64,000 nucleotides of DNA from Gonatopus flavifemur (Eukaryota > Arthropoda > Insecta > Hymenoptera > Dryinidae), in NCBI GenBank assembly GCA_018340375.1, contig JAFFJZ010000025.1, positions 201,501-265,500 of the forward strand, read 5' to 3'. The notes beneath the pieces are model-generated. The model was not told the DNA's origin, did not search any database, and saw only the letters and a program-made list of their open reading frames with translations. Below are positions 9,692 to 24,600 of the stretch, piece by piece (position 1 is the stretch's first letter; each line of letters starts with the position of its first letter). Made by a program: the position numbers and the translations under genes.

Positions 9692-12600
9692 GTAAGTATG
9701 AATTTCCCTTATATGTATTGTAAAAGTATGTTAGAATGAAAAAATGAATAATACCAATATATTATCAACATATCATCGATTAATATTATTGAATGCACTT
9801 TACACGAAAAATGTGATATTTGATAATCGATTTAATATTTAGAAGTGCATATTATTTTAGTACTACATGTATGATGTTTGTACCGTAAAATGGGGTGAAT
9901 AGAAACAACCCTGGTTTAAAAAAACCATTGATTCTCGCCAAATCTCACTAAATTACAGTTGAACTTGGACAATGTTCTGGCCGAATCTCATCCAGCAAAT
10001 GTCAATGAGATTTGGTCAGAAAGAACAGTCGATTCTCGCCAAATCTCACTGAATCTGGCCAAATCTCATTGATTCTCGGACAATGTTCTGGCCAAATCTC
10101 ATTGAATTTCATTTGTCAGAAGTGATGGATTCTTTTAACCAGGGAAGTTGGGTGAATAGAAACACCCTCAAAATGATTGGTACACCGGCCATATGCGGTC
10201 TACCTAAATTTCAAAATTGTTCACGGAGTGGGGCGTGGTGCGGAGAAGATGAAGGTGTATGATAGAATGATCATTCTCCAATAGTTTTCACTTTCTAAGG
10301 GTGTTTCTATTCACCCCATTTTACGGTACTGAACGTGGGTTTCGTTTCATTTGGAATAATTAATAACTGTGTGTTAAATAGAGAGGTATTACAAGACCAT
10401 GTGTTTCGTCTTTGTATTTCCAGGAGACAAGGATATACTTGAAAGGATAAGAAATCATTTGAACCATGATTTGCCATTGATAAGATGCACACGATATATG
10501 GCAGATGGACATGTATCGCCAGAGACTGGTGTGATGTTAAAGGAGGCTATCGCCAACTGTGTACTTGCAGAAATAGTTACAGGTGATCATCGGAATTGAT
10601 AAGATATCCTAGGGTCTGAGAATTGCTGTGAATATACTTTTATTAGAACTAAATTTTGAGATTCTCAACGTACTCAATTCATGATCATAGATACACATTT
10701 TTTTATACATTGGCATGGTGTGTCTATTGTATATTTTGGAAATGAAGTTGAAACAGAAGTTCATATGTTCGCATAAGTAGATGGCAACTTGCTTCGATGA
10801 AATTGAATCATAAGTGATACGAAATCAAGAGCGAAGACATGTAGTTCACTGTAGATTTCATCAATTTGGTTGAACCTCCTGATTCGAAACTGATACATAT
10901 TCAATCTTCCATAGTCATACATGTTCCTCATACATTATTGAAATTCAGTGTTGCATTTTATACTTTGAGGCAAGTGAGTCAGAGCTTACGCTGGGAAATA
11001 AATGATTCTTACTTATAGCTATTTGTGATTGATAAGAGATTTAGTGAATCCTGTAAGGTTTTAGTCGAGAGAATCAATTTCATTCTTCAGATCCTTCAAA
11101 ATAATTGAGATTTTTCAGCTCTTGTTCCCAAGTCACTGTGCTGTATAATTATTTTACTTCAAAGTCATTCACTGTGTACTTTTAGTAATATATTACCCTG
11201 TGTTGACATCTTCTTCACAAAATGGACTATGAACACACTTCCTTGACATGTCAACAACTGTATTGCATCATTCTTCATTAGATTGGATACTAGACTTGAC
11301 AATTTTCAAATGTATTGAAACTGCTTTTGGTAAGAATATTCATAAGAAAAAGACTATGTGTTGTTTCTATAATATGGAAAAATTTTATCACAGCTGTTGT
11401 CAATTGATAGATCTTTACAATCTCATACCGTTTTGAAAACTTCAGTGTTATACCTCCCTTTTTATTTACTGTCCGGAGAAGACTGAAAATCTTACTTGAA
11501 AAAGAACTTTGAAATTCTCAAACGATATCAAAATTGATAGCGATATTGATAATTATTCACTCCACTCTTAAGATCAAATTCATAAGGTACTTATAAGTTA
11601 CCACAATTGAATTGTGAATAATGTCTTCAACATTTTTCTTCCCTTGAAGCACTTTCTTGAAAATATAATTGAATTCCCAAATTTATCAAGGAGATACCAG
11701 CGCTGTGGCACTATCCACATCTATTCTGACAGATTGTATGAAAATGGAGCAATGAAATCAAAATATCGCTCTGTATAGACCATCATTATTGAATGAAAAA
11801 GGTTTGTATTTAGCGATAATCTGATTTTATTGCTTCATTTCCGAATAAATATTCAGAAAAGATTTGACTCGGGTTGCAGCATCAGAGATTGCTGGTATCA
11901 TCTCAATGCCATGGCATTAATGTTATCCCTAGTGGAAAAATTTTGTTGAAATTTGTTTGAATACTGTTGAATTCGATGCATTTCCAAGAAATTAAACATT
12001 TTTCACGGTTATTCTTCGAAATTTGGTTGAATCGTTGAGAAAATTTTTTATCGGAAATTCCGTATTAAGGGTCCTTGAGCGCGGTAAAACTATGAATGTG
12101 TAGGTACACACATACAACATATAGGTATAAGCTAGGAAAACTTTGCGCCAAACATTTGTGTAAAATAGCAATTGATGTGGAATGTAAAAAATATTTTACC
12201 ACAGTGCTCACCTGGGATTGCACCGTGAATATAAATCTAGCGGTGGAATCACTCTCCAGTCCCTGTACAAAATTCACGAATACGCCAGACCATTTGACAT
12301 TCCGTCGTTGTCATGGTGATTTTGAAAATATGGTAAGATGCAGCTGACGGTTGCGTTTCGAAGTGAACATTTGATTATTTTTTATATTCAAAATTTCAAG
12401 GTTTTCGAAATGATCAATCGATTGATGGAATTTTTCAATATTGCACGTGATATATCGTGATAGAACTTATATATACAGGGTGTCCCATTTTTATCTGCCA
12501 CTTAGAATATCTCGAAAACGAATAGATTCAGAAGAAAATGTTTCAGGAAAAAATGTAAGAATCTGAGGGGGGCATCCGATGGTGAACTTGGCTTTGACCT

Positions 12601-15600
12601 CAGATCCCACTTTCAAGGTCATTCTGAGGTCAACTCATGTTTTTTAAATGGAATCCCCTATTTTTTACTACCGGTTTAGATTCTACGCTGAAAACCAAGA
12701 AACTTTTGTCTCAAACGTTTTTTCGGAATCCCCATAGATGGCGCTCTAATTGATGAGAAAATGAGAATTCTCAAATCCTCGGATTGTATTCTGTCTAACA
12801 TAATGCTCAACTCTTGAGTGTTTCTCATCTCCCGCAAATTGCCGTCGGTTGTGTTTTTTTTTGGTTTTGTCCTTGGAAATTGTTATTGTTTTGATTCACG
12901 TGTGAATACCTTAGAAATTCAGCATTCCCAAACTGCTCAGTTCTCTGTTATCATTTGGAGGAAACACATTGCTAAATTTCATGTCTGATTACGCACCAAA
13001 CGATATTGTTGACGTTTTGTTGTGTCTTGGTGAAGCGCGGGGAAATTATGTTGAAGCTGTGAGAACGTTTCAACGTCGTTTTCCGGATCGGAGGTGTCCA
13101 AATCGCATTACGATCCGATTTGTTGAACAACGTGCTCGTCAAAGTCTCCTCAAACGACAGAGGAACAAGAAAGTTCATGCGGATGACAATGATCCTGATG
13201 TGGGATCGCTGGCTGTGCTGGCATTAATTCATATCAATCCCCACATCAGTCTTCGGGATATTGAGGAAATGAACGGGATTCCTCGATCCGCAGCTCAGCG
13301 TATCTTGAAATCGTTGGATCATCATCCGTACTATATCACTTTGGTGCAATCTCTAAGAGCTGAGGATTTCATAACAAGATTAAACTTCTGCACGTGGACC
13401 CAACGGAGAATTGAAGAAGATCCTACTCTCTCTTATCACGTTATGTTCTCTGATGCGGCAATATTTCACAATGTTGGAATCCTCAATAGGCACAATTGCC
13501 ATTATTGGAGTGCTCAGAATCCTTACTGGGTCCGTACAATTAATCATCAATACCGTTGGAGTGTGAACGTTTGGTGCGGAATTGAAGATTCCAGGATCAT
13601 GGCGCCGTATTTTTTTGAAGGAAACCTGACTGGCGCGGAGTATCTCCGTTTTTTGCATTTTGGACTCCCTGCTCTCATGGAAGATGTAAGTCTTGACGTG
13701 AGGTCAAGGATGTGGTTCCAACAGGATGGAGCACCTCCTCATTACATGCAAATTGTTCGGAAATTTCTGGACGAGAAGTTTCCCAGAAGGTGGATTGGCC
13801 GTGGAGGACCTGTGCGATGGCCACCTAGGTCGCCAGATCTGACGTCGCCTGATTTTTTCTTGTGGGGTTACATAAAAAATGTTGTATTCCGTGAACCTCC
13901 AACAACACGCGATGACATAAAAGATCGAATAAGAAGAGCATGCACAGCAATAACACCTGCTACGTTGCAAGCAACTGTAGAAAACTCTCATAAAAGAATT
14001 GCGCTTTGTCAAAGGCAAAACAGCGCTCATTTTGAACATCTTTTGAATGCCTAATGCGTCCCCGAAGATACACCTCCAGTTCAGACAATCGGCCCTTTTC
14101 AGGGCCACAATGATGTGTAAAGTCCGATCGTGCAACCTCCTCGTGGTGCACATTGGGTAACGCTGATGCCGACGACAATTCCCGGGAGATGAGAAACACT
14201 CAAAAGTTGAGCATTATGTTAGACAGAATACAATCCGAGGGTTTGAGAATTCTCATTTTCTCATCAATTAGAGCGCCATCTATGGGGATTTCGAAAAAAC
14301 GTTTGAGACAAAAGTTCCTTGGTTTTTAGCGTAGAATCTAAACCGGTAGTAAAAAATAGGGGATTCCATTTAAAAAACATGAGTTGACCTCAGAATGACC
14401 TTGAAAGTGGGATCTGAGGTCAAAGCCAAGTTCACCATCGGATGCCCCCCTCAGATTCTTACATTTTTCCCCAGAACATTTTCTTCTGAATCTATTCGTT
14501 TTCGAGATATTCCAAGTGACAGATTAAAATGGGACACCCTGTATATCTTAATGGAAATTTAAGAACAGCCTATCTCAAAATACGCTCTCATAAGAATTTT
14601 GGAAAATACCGTGTGTAAGGGATGCAAAAATTTCGAATTGTCAATGGTTCGGTTCGGAATCTTGATTGAAAAGAACAATATTCAACTTTTTGATCCAACC
14701 TTCGATTCCTTAATTACCTCATAATGAATCACCCTGGTTAAATGAACCGATTGATTTTCACCAAATCTCACTGAATCTTGTACAATGTTCTGATCAAATT
14801 CAATTGAATTTCATTTCATCAGATTCTATGGATTTTTTCAACTAGGGAATACCTCAATATTATCACTTACTTTTGATGCCATCTGTGTTTATAGACTTCC
14901 AAGAAACATAAAACTCACCACTCTTCTAAGCATCGTCACGAAGTAATTGCATACTTGAACCAAATTAAAGAGCAACTCGATGAGCTACTGAAATCGCATG
15001 ACAAATTAGCTGAAGACAAGAAGAAAACATTCGACATACAATTGCAGTTACTTGATTTCTTCAAAAAATATGATAGCATTGGTAATATGTTCCGAATACT
15101 CATAGCATGAAGCACCTAATACTAATTAACTATAATGTAATTCCACACGCAACTCAGCAAACATTGTGAACAGGCTGTTCGAAGAACCAACATTTGCAGT
15201 ACCGGTAAACTGCTGGCATTGATTTATACATGATGCTTCCGATTGCGAAAGCCCTTGGCCCCAGGGGCCACAATTCAGCCAATGGGAATCCAGCTTTCTA
15301 GCCCAGGGGCTAGCCCCTGCCTGCAATCGGAAGCATCCACAGGCTGTCCCAGAATCAGAGATGGGCATTTTTGTACTGGAGGAGTACTTTGAGTTTAAGT
15401 ACTTATTTGTGTGTGTAAAATATGTTTTAAAAGTAAAGTATGGGGTCGAAAAAAGTACTTGAACTAAAAGTACTTCCCCATTACAAAAATGCCCATCTTT
15501 GCCCAGAATTCATCATCCGCCTTTCTATAGCATATTCTGCAGCCAAAATGCAATAATTCCCCGTTCGAAGAGATTCAATCTGAGGCTTAGTTTTTGAGTT

Positions 15601-18600
15601 ATGAGCATTTTTAGATTGTTCTTCAAGTCCGAATCATTCAAAGGCACTGTGTGCTACATATTTGGACTTGGCACCATTCGCTAAGTTGGAAAACGGCGGG
15701 TCTGTGGAAAAAAAATTGAACTATTTTATCATCGTTAGGTCCGGAGCTATAACGATTCAAACTTTCGGAATTCTAATCGGCTAGTGACTCCGCAAGATTC
15801 GAGAAATTATTGATCTTGTCTTGTCTTGTCTTGGAAATCGAGACAATATCGAGACGAGATGCGTAAAATAGCATTCAAGACAAGAACAATATGTACCAAT
15901 CGAGAAAAGCGTATCGTCGAGATCAGTTGATCAAGATCTTGACTAAATCTCGATCTTGTATTATCAAAATCACCAATGCGCAGTAAGGACAAATTTTACA
16001 GTAAATTATTGCAGTGTTGGTTATGAACTTTGTATATCTATATATACTGTATATTTAGAGATACAAACAATGCTCAATATCAAAGACGTAGTATAGATAG
16101 ACCGACCCGTATATGGCGGGAGTTTAAGAAAGACAGGAACAGAAACTCTTCCCATCGTATTTTCAAATAGGCGGGAGAGGTTCTATCCCTTTCAGACTGA
16201 AAGACGATAGTAAATAAACAGAGCTAATATGTTTGTTTTGCAAGACTACACTACTGCCACGACAGCCGTCACTATATAGTACGACCACGAGTGCTTCCAG
16301 ATTGGAATCGCAAACATTACAAACACAAGGAAAACTTGGTAGGGGGTCTTTTTGCCGAATAAACTTAATTCGACAATCGCTAGTCATTCCTAGAGATCAC
16401 AACGGAATCTCCTAGTGATTTCTAGAGGTGACTATCGATTGTCAAATTACAGTGTATTTGGCGAAAAACGTTTTCGGCGAAAAGACCCCCTACCGAAAAT
16501 TTCCTTGGGTCCCAAATGGGATTGCCTAAGAACCCGCATGAAAATGAGTGGGTACCCACGGAGAAAGATGCAGCTCGGAAGGATAGTAATCTTGATTAGA
16601 AAATTGGAGAATATTTCTTAAAATCTGAGAATTTTTCTCAAGTTCGTAATAAACATAAAACGGTTCAGATTTCTCTTGGATATTGCTCGAAAAACAATGA
16701 AAAATTATCAATACTTAACAAATCATAAAAACAAATATGAAGTTTCCAAAAGTCGTGCATGAAATTTTACAAAGTGAATAACGAAATTCCGTAATTTGAA
16801 AATAAGATTTCAAAATTTTGTTACTTACTTTGTAAAATTTCATGCGCGACTTTTGGAAACTTCATATTTGTTTTTATGATTTGTTGAGTATTGATAACTT
16901 TTCATTGTTTTTCGAGCAATATTCAAGAGAAATCTGGACCGTTTTATGTTTATTACGAACTGAAGAAAAATTCTTAGATTTCAAGAAATATTCTCCAATT
17001 TTCTATTGAAGATTACTATCCTTCCGAGCTGCATTTTTCTTCGTGCCCATGGGTTCCCAGGGATCCACACATAGGCTCTTATCGGAACCACCTGAATGTT
17101 TTTGACACGGAAAACATGAGCCGAAGATTCAGTTTTTTCCTTAGAATCAGGTTATTTGGGTATCTGAAAAATGCTATTCAGGTATCCTATCATATGCAAA
17201 ATTGACACCCGTAGTGAATGTGCTCCTGTATCAGAGCAAACCACGAACATTATTCCACCCTTGATTATCTGTTGGCTATAATCAGCAAACGTGACATCAT
17301 TATGACTGGTGAAAGTTATTATTTCCTCAAATTGAGGATGATAAACATGAGTTGTGAATTTCCATTTGCGAGTAGTTGCTTCGAAGATACAACCACACGA
17401 CAATTTTTGTATACCAAATTCTTTATCGTTTCATTTATTAATTATGTACTACTACGTAATATGTGTTCTGATAGGTATTGTTTGTCTCCGAATTGGATTT
17501 ACATTAAAACTGTGTCAAAGTAAAATGTTGATTTCGCTCGATTCTTGAACGTTTCAGCCAACTTGGTCATATTTTCTTTTGGATTGACTATGGGATGGTC
17601 ATCAACGGCTTTACCTAAATGACTAGAATCAGATTCGTTCCTGTCGATCAGCGACGATGAGGCATCATTGATTGCATCCTTACCATGGGCTGAAATTCTA
17701 ATTGGTACGGCAATAGGAACAAAGACAGTGGATAAATTTGAAGGAAAATAACTTTGCTTATCACTGCCGTTCCTTATACCGTTGGTCCGATATGTTGGGC
17801 CGTTGCCCCAAGTGTTGAGGTATTTGATAATTTACCGCGTATGAGGAAATTATTCATGAAAGGCAAAACGTCATAATACGTGAGTGTTCGACCTTCGCCG
17901 TGTTGACATAGAAAATAACAATTGAAATTGAAAGGACTCCCCAATTGATGAGATTACTGACAAAATTAAATTGGCTGACAAATGAATCGACTCGACGTAG
18001 TGACTGAAAGATATAAAATACGGATGAGAAGCGGACTGCAGATTGAAGGAAGAGGAAATAGATTCCGTCTCGTTTTTTGTTTAGAAAAGAAAAAAAAAAG
18101 GACGAGTGTTTAGTTTTGACACTATAATTCACGAATAACAATATAATATAGACTCCAAGAAATAAACTCCCTATAACGGAATTTACAAAGATGGGTCAGT
18201 TGGAAGGTACACAAGTACCCTATTCAAAGGACCCGAAATGGAGAAATGAATCTGGCCAAGATTCACGCGTCATTCACTCACTTATACATACAACCGTTGC
18301 GGTGCACCGTGAAAAAGTCGGGGGAGATTTCCTGGTCCAGTGACGATCGACGATAGAATTTGGAGGTGTCCAGCAGAAGATGCCCAAGATGAGGAACCGC
18401 GTCAAGAATTAATACACGATAACGGCGTATTCCCAGAGGAATTCGGAGATAACGTAATCACAGCGGATCGCGAGGAGATGAAAACTAATTCCACCAAATA
18501 CTTTACACATGGAAAGATAATCCAAGAGAACACACACTCGTTGCTCTAAGAATGTCATGACCCACTGAACTTGGAAGGGATTGACAGCCAAAGGTATGAA

Positions 18601-21600
18601 ATATCTTCGAACCCTACTCTCTAATTGCCGTGTGATGAGAGTGTGTAATTGTGGTGTGCGACGAATTGTTCTGCTACAGGTGCTACGATCAAACAGTGAG
18701 CAATATTCGAAATCCGCTGTCTTTTTCGTTCAAATCTTATGAACTTGTAGTATAATGAGTACACTATATCTAGGAGAAGCGCACTACCCTACCAGCACAC
18801 CTACCGCTTTCACGTCGCATCTGCGTGGAGGCAACGTGGACAAAACACGGAGAAAAAGGAATTCCCTGTGGCAGCGAAATCTACTTTTGCTGGGTTCCTT
18901 TTGCCAGAGCAGCAAATTTTTTGCTGTGACAGCAAACTATTCGCTGTTCCAGCAATCTTGTTAGCTGCGACAGCGAATTCTTAGCTGAGGCAGCAAAAAA
19001 TGTTCGCTATCCCAGCAAAATATGTTTGCTGTTCTGTGTACAATACTGAGAATTTGCTGGCGGAGCAAACATTTTTTGCTACCACAGCTGAAAAATTGCT
19101 GTAATAGCTAACACGATTGCTGTTATGGCAAATTTTTAGCTAGGTCAGCAAAAAATTTTGTCATTCTATATATAATACATCGATTTGCTGCGTCAGCAAA
19201 TTTTTTCTCTCCGTGAAGGGATCCTCTGTAATGTTGCATTTCCTCTCTCAATTAATTCAATCAGAGGAATGTTGTTCCACTGTGAAGATAGTGAGTTTCA
19301 TTGCTGAAGCAATAAACTTTCACCAGTAGTCGCACTGTAAAACATGTATTTATATTCATATATTTCCTCAAACATATAAAATTCTAAAAATTTATCGACA
19401 AGATCAATATTCTTGAGGTATTGTCAAGACAAGATCAAGATGATCACTGTAAGGAAAATTTGTTGAATTCCAAACAAAAATGCTTAGAAATTTACAAACT
19501 TGGTTTGGAAAAATAATTTCCGAACCTTTTTTGTAAATTGCCGAACAAAAGTTTGTGAGTTTTCAAAAATCTTCGTGAGATCACAAAATTTTTTGAATGT
19601 TTACAAACTTTTATTTGGTAATTTACAAAAAAAGTTTGTGTAAAAAACTGCCAAACTTCTTCGGCAGTTTAGGAAGTATATTTTTTACAGTGATCCATTA
19701 CAAGAATCATTCGAGAACAAGACAGAATATGCTGTAGAAAGGCGAATGATGAATTTTGGGACACCCTGTATATACTGGGCCATTACAGGCTCTGTAATAA
19801 CAATCGATAAATTGTGCTCTGTTGAAGTCTCGACAAGAGTCTTGTGTGCACTCCTAACCAGGGCCATCAGTCCAATGTTTGCTGGGAACGCAGGCGTGCA
19901 AAAGCGAATTTTGTGCGCTGCGTTAGAAAAAATCTACTCTTTTCAATTCTTTTCTATTGGAAACTATTCAAAAGGTTATCATCATTCCAGCTAGTTCGAA
20001 TAAAGATCAACCGAAAATATTTGATGCACAATCTGGTTTTCCGGCAGTTGGCTTCGTTTCACAAAAAACAAATATGGTAATAGTTATTCCTATATTTATA
20101 CTTTGTAAAGTTATTCCTATATTTATACTCTGTGAAGTTTCCTTGGTTAATTTCTTCAGACTTGCAAAATTTCCATACTTTTCTTCATGCTTGGACGGAA
20201 AAATGAGGAAGAAATGTGGGAAGATATGCAAAACATGATTAAATTTTGCAAGGATGAGAAAAATTTGCTTAAGGGAGTACACACGTGAAAAGAAAATCCT
20301 AATGAAAATAGCACCTCAACGTGCTCCAACAGCGTGAAGTTATTGCACATCGGATACAGAATTCATAAGGAATGTTCCGGATGTTATATGAATCTGCAGA
20401 AAACTTGTAAAAACATCTTCTGCACTGAGAGAAAGATTGTGGAGCCAACTACATGATGGGGTTGGATATGGCGAACGACGGGATGTAGTTGAATCAACAG
20501 AATATTCGGTAGACTCAACTATACTTTATTCACTCCAACAATACTTCATTGAGTCAATCGAATAGTCTGTTGACTCAACTACATCCCGTCGTTCGCCAAC
20601 CCCATAATGTGGTTGACTCCACAATCTTTTTGCTCGGTGTATGGACTTCGATGGAATATTGGAAACATCTTGTGCTATTTGGAGTGAATTCATACTCATG
20701 CTGAGCACAAGGCGCCAAGCTGTGGCAATTGAAATTTAGTTATCTGATCTAAACCTTAATGATCATAGGCATCGTTTTGCCCATATCCACACAGCACCAC
20801 AGTTCAAAAAGAATTTTTTATGCATTCATTTTGAAGTGTTCTAGTTCCAAATGAATTCCTGATGGACTCTTCCTGAAATGCCGTGCTGTGTGGGTAGGAA
20901 AGTGAAAATCCGACGTCATAAGATCCAGAGACGGCAGAATGAGTTGCAAATAATTATTCTGCTGTCTTTGAATCTTGAGACCGAGCTGAATCTTTGCTGG
21001 TTCAAATCAAAGTCCAGTTCCCCTAATAGCACAGGCAGAGCCATTTTAAGTTACCGGCGGGAGGGGCAGTCGCCCGGCGACTTCGACTTCCACAGGGGCC
21101 TCATCTGTGGAAAAATTTTCAAAATTATATATAACTTATATATAATCTATATTGACTTATGTATAAATTATGTATAATTTTGAAATTTTTCCAATTCCAG
21201 GTATACCTGGAGTCTTTTTTTGTAATCCTGAGGGCCTCAGGTGAAGAATGCGCCGAGGGTCTTGAGAAGTCTTGAAACGACTCTGAGCACAAGACGTCCG
21301 ATGGACGTCGAGGGATATCAAATGGACGTCCTGGACGTTCATAGGAAGTCCTTGTGCTCATTGGGTCTCTGGAATACGAATTAACAGATTATTCAACGGG
21401 ACTTGAAAATTTAGCTGTGACAAATGAAAAGTATTTGTTTAAACTCAATTTCCATTTAGAGTGACTAAATTTCCTAGCTGTCTAACATTCAATTGAACCC
21501 TTCTTTCTCAGTACATACCATAATTCTCAGTACTCTCAAATACCCTCAGGCCTCTGTGATGAAGTATTCAAGTGTTCTGCGCATTTTAGAGAATATTTTC

Positions 21601-24600
21601 CGAACCCTCTTACTCTTTAAATACGAATCAATGAAAAGTAATACACAGAAAAAGAGAATGGTTAAATTTACCACATAGGATGACAACGCGTCACTTCGTG
21701 TCTTTAAATGGGAATCGTACGATTCCCATTTGAAGATTGTCGAATAATTGACATTCTTAGGGAAAAACAGTATGATATGAATTATTTGACAATATATTTT
21801 GTAAAAATTGCCATTTGAGACTCGAAGCCACGCGTTGTCATCCTACGTGGTGAACTTATCCATTTTGTTTTTTCCGTGTAGGTATCAGTGCATTCCACTG
21901 GTGAATCATCGCTATCTTCCACTAGTTGAATCAGTGAACGACTTGGCCCTGTTTTATTAGTGAAATCCACCGATTCTTATTGCTTTTCACCAATTCGGAT
22001 TTACAGCCTCGTGGATTAAATATTCTATGTTTGTGTTATAAATATTCTCGGCACACTGTACTGCTGTGTTACGAGTTGGAATCCTGAAGGAGAACATAAT
22101 TCAAATATTCAGAGGATTTTCAGTTGGCAAGTAGCAACAGACGTTCAAACATACCCATACAGCACGCTAATTCTGATGTGGTCATGAAGAAGTCTGCATA
22201 AGTTCATTGTGAATCCCTGGTATTTAAAAAGAATTCGTTATGAATTTCTTCAGAACTGACATAAGGGGAGTCTATTCGGGACATGCCTGTGCTGTGTGGG
22301 TATATGGGGCATAAAATGTTCATAGAATGCACGAATAAGATAAAAAAACATACAGAGAACGTTGAGAACATTTTCGAAGAAGACTATTTCATGAATGTTT
22401 AGTAAGTCCATAATATATTTGGAATATACCATATCTTTACATAGCACATGACTCGAAAATATCTTCAAAACATTGTCAGAATGTCCTTACAATATTCTGT
22501 GAAACCCCGAATATTTACCAGTTGCCTCTGCGTCGCAACTTCGTTCATTCATCTTTTATCCACGTCTATAATTTATCCACGTAAAGTCCACGGAGATACG
22601 ATGTTGAATATTGGAACCTATATGTTCGATTTATCTAAGTACCATCATGAAAACGTCTTGTTCACATTTGTATAAAATATATTTCAGATGTTTGCAGAAT
22701 GTTCATTGTATTTTCTGAAACTACTTGGATATTCAATAATGTAAACATATATTCAGATGCACATTGGACAAGGATTCGAAATCCCAAGAACCACCTACGA
22801 CAATGCAGAATTCATTTCCCGAACTCCTGGATCTTTTATCAGAAACATCGCAATGACGTTATTCACTGCTGATGAATTGATAAATAGTAGCACGACTGGG
22901 GCGTCATCAAACCGCGTCAAAGTAGACAAAAAGCCAGCCTTGAATCCTTCTAAGTTGAGAGCCATCAAAGGTAGCTGCTTGATCAATTTTTCCATATCAT
23001 ATAATCCAAGGGAGCGTTGTACACTATCGCTTCAAAGTTTCGATACACTTTTGAGAAGAAAGACCAAAGTTTGAAGTATCAGATCCTAATGAAGGATGGT
23101 CATAAAAAAAAAGGAAAAAATCCATTCTGAAGGGAAAGGTATGATATTGAAACCAGAGATGGGCATTTTTGTACTGGGGGAGTACTTTCGAGTTAAAGTA
23201 CTTTATTTCGACCCCATATTTTACTTTGAAAACATGTTTCAAACACAAAAAAAAGTACTTAAACTGAAAGTATTCCCCCAGTACAAAAATGCCCATCCCT
23301 GATTGAAACACCATTCGACCTTTTTGGTCTACCATATGATTCTCCAACCACCTAGATCGAATTCAATACAAGCGTTTTCGCCATTATTTTTGTAGTTGTT
23401 CAAACGGATGCAGATCAACAGGAAAATATGACACAGAAATACGAAAATAGACATTTTGTAGAGAATTTTCTCAGCTTCAGAACGTTTTTTTTTATTCTTT
23501 TGATAGAGTCATTTTTAGCAGAAGTATACGAGGTGTGTTCAAAAAGTAAGGTGACTTTTCAAATTTCGCGGGCAACGTACTTTCGATTATCGATTTTTTT
23601 GTTTTGTTATGTTGGCACACTCTTCCCGAACATCTGTACCAAGTTTCAAGTGTATAGCATTTTTTGTTCGGTTGTGAGAGGCGTAAAGGTTATAAGTGTT
23701 TTGCGTGCTCGGCGATTTCTTGCTATCGAAAAATATGAATTAAAGGATTTGCATCAAATTTTGTGTAAAAAATAAAATAAAGTGCTCCGAAACACTTCAA
23801 ATGTTGACAGTAGCATACGGTGAAACCGTTCTGAGTAAAAAAAATGTTTACAAGTGGTACAAACTCTTCCAAGATGGCCGGGAAGATGCCAATGACGAGC
23901 CTCGCTCTGGACGCCCAAGCACGTCAACAACTGATGGAAACGTTCAAGCAGTGAAGAAAATTGTTTTGGAAAATCGTCGAATCACTATCAGAGAAGTTGC
24001 TGAGAATGTTGGTTTATCGCTTGGCTCGTGCCATGAAATTTTTTCTAACGTTTTGGGCATGAGACGTGTGTCAGCGAAGTTTGTTCCGAAATTGCTAAAT
24101 TTTGACCAAAAGAACCGTCGCATGAGCATCGCTCAAGAACTGTTGAATGACGTCAACGACGACCCAGATTTACTCAAAAGGGTCATAACTGGTGACGAAT
24201 CATGGGTATATGGTTATGATGTCGAAACCAAAGTCCAATCGTCCCAATGGAAAACCCCAGATGAGCCAAGACCGAAAAAAGCACGCCAAGTTCGATCAAA
24301 TGTCAAAGTTTTGCTCACTGTTTTCTTCGATTACCATGGCGTGGTGCATCAGGAGTTCTTACCATATGGTCGTACCGTCAATAAAAAGTATTATCTTGAC
24401 GTTATGCGCCGTTTGCGAGAAGCAATACGAAGAAAACGTCCAGAATTGTGGAAAAATAATTCATGGCTTTTGCATCACGATAATGCCCCTGCTCACTCAT
24501 CTTTGCTGGTGAGAGATTTTTTGGCCAAAAACAACACCACAATCATGCCTCAGCCACCATATTCACCGGATTTGGCCTCATGTGACTTTTTCTTGTTCCC

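Noticed and set aside
17152..17403. 83-aa minus-strand ORF
   Set aside because: No recognisable domain, no splice pairing, lies in a BEN gene intron on the opposite strand.
18846..19215. CRISPR-like regular repeats
   Set aside because: The repeated unit is itself a variable palindrome, the spacers are AT runs rather than unique sequences, and the surroundings are eukaryotic with MITE ends.
20160..20288. Exon-like frame after TTTCTTCAG (RKNEEEMWEDMQNMIKFCKD), phase-compatible with BEN exon 3
   Set aside because: Exon 3 joins exon 4 in the same phase and gives the BEN domain, so this frame is at best an alternative end. No second support.
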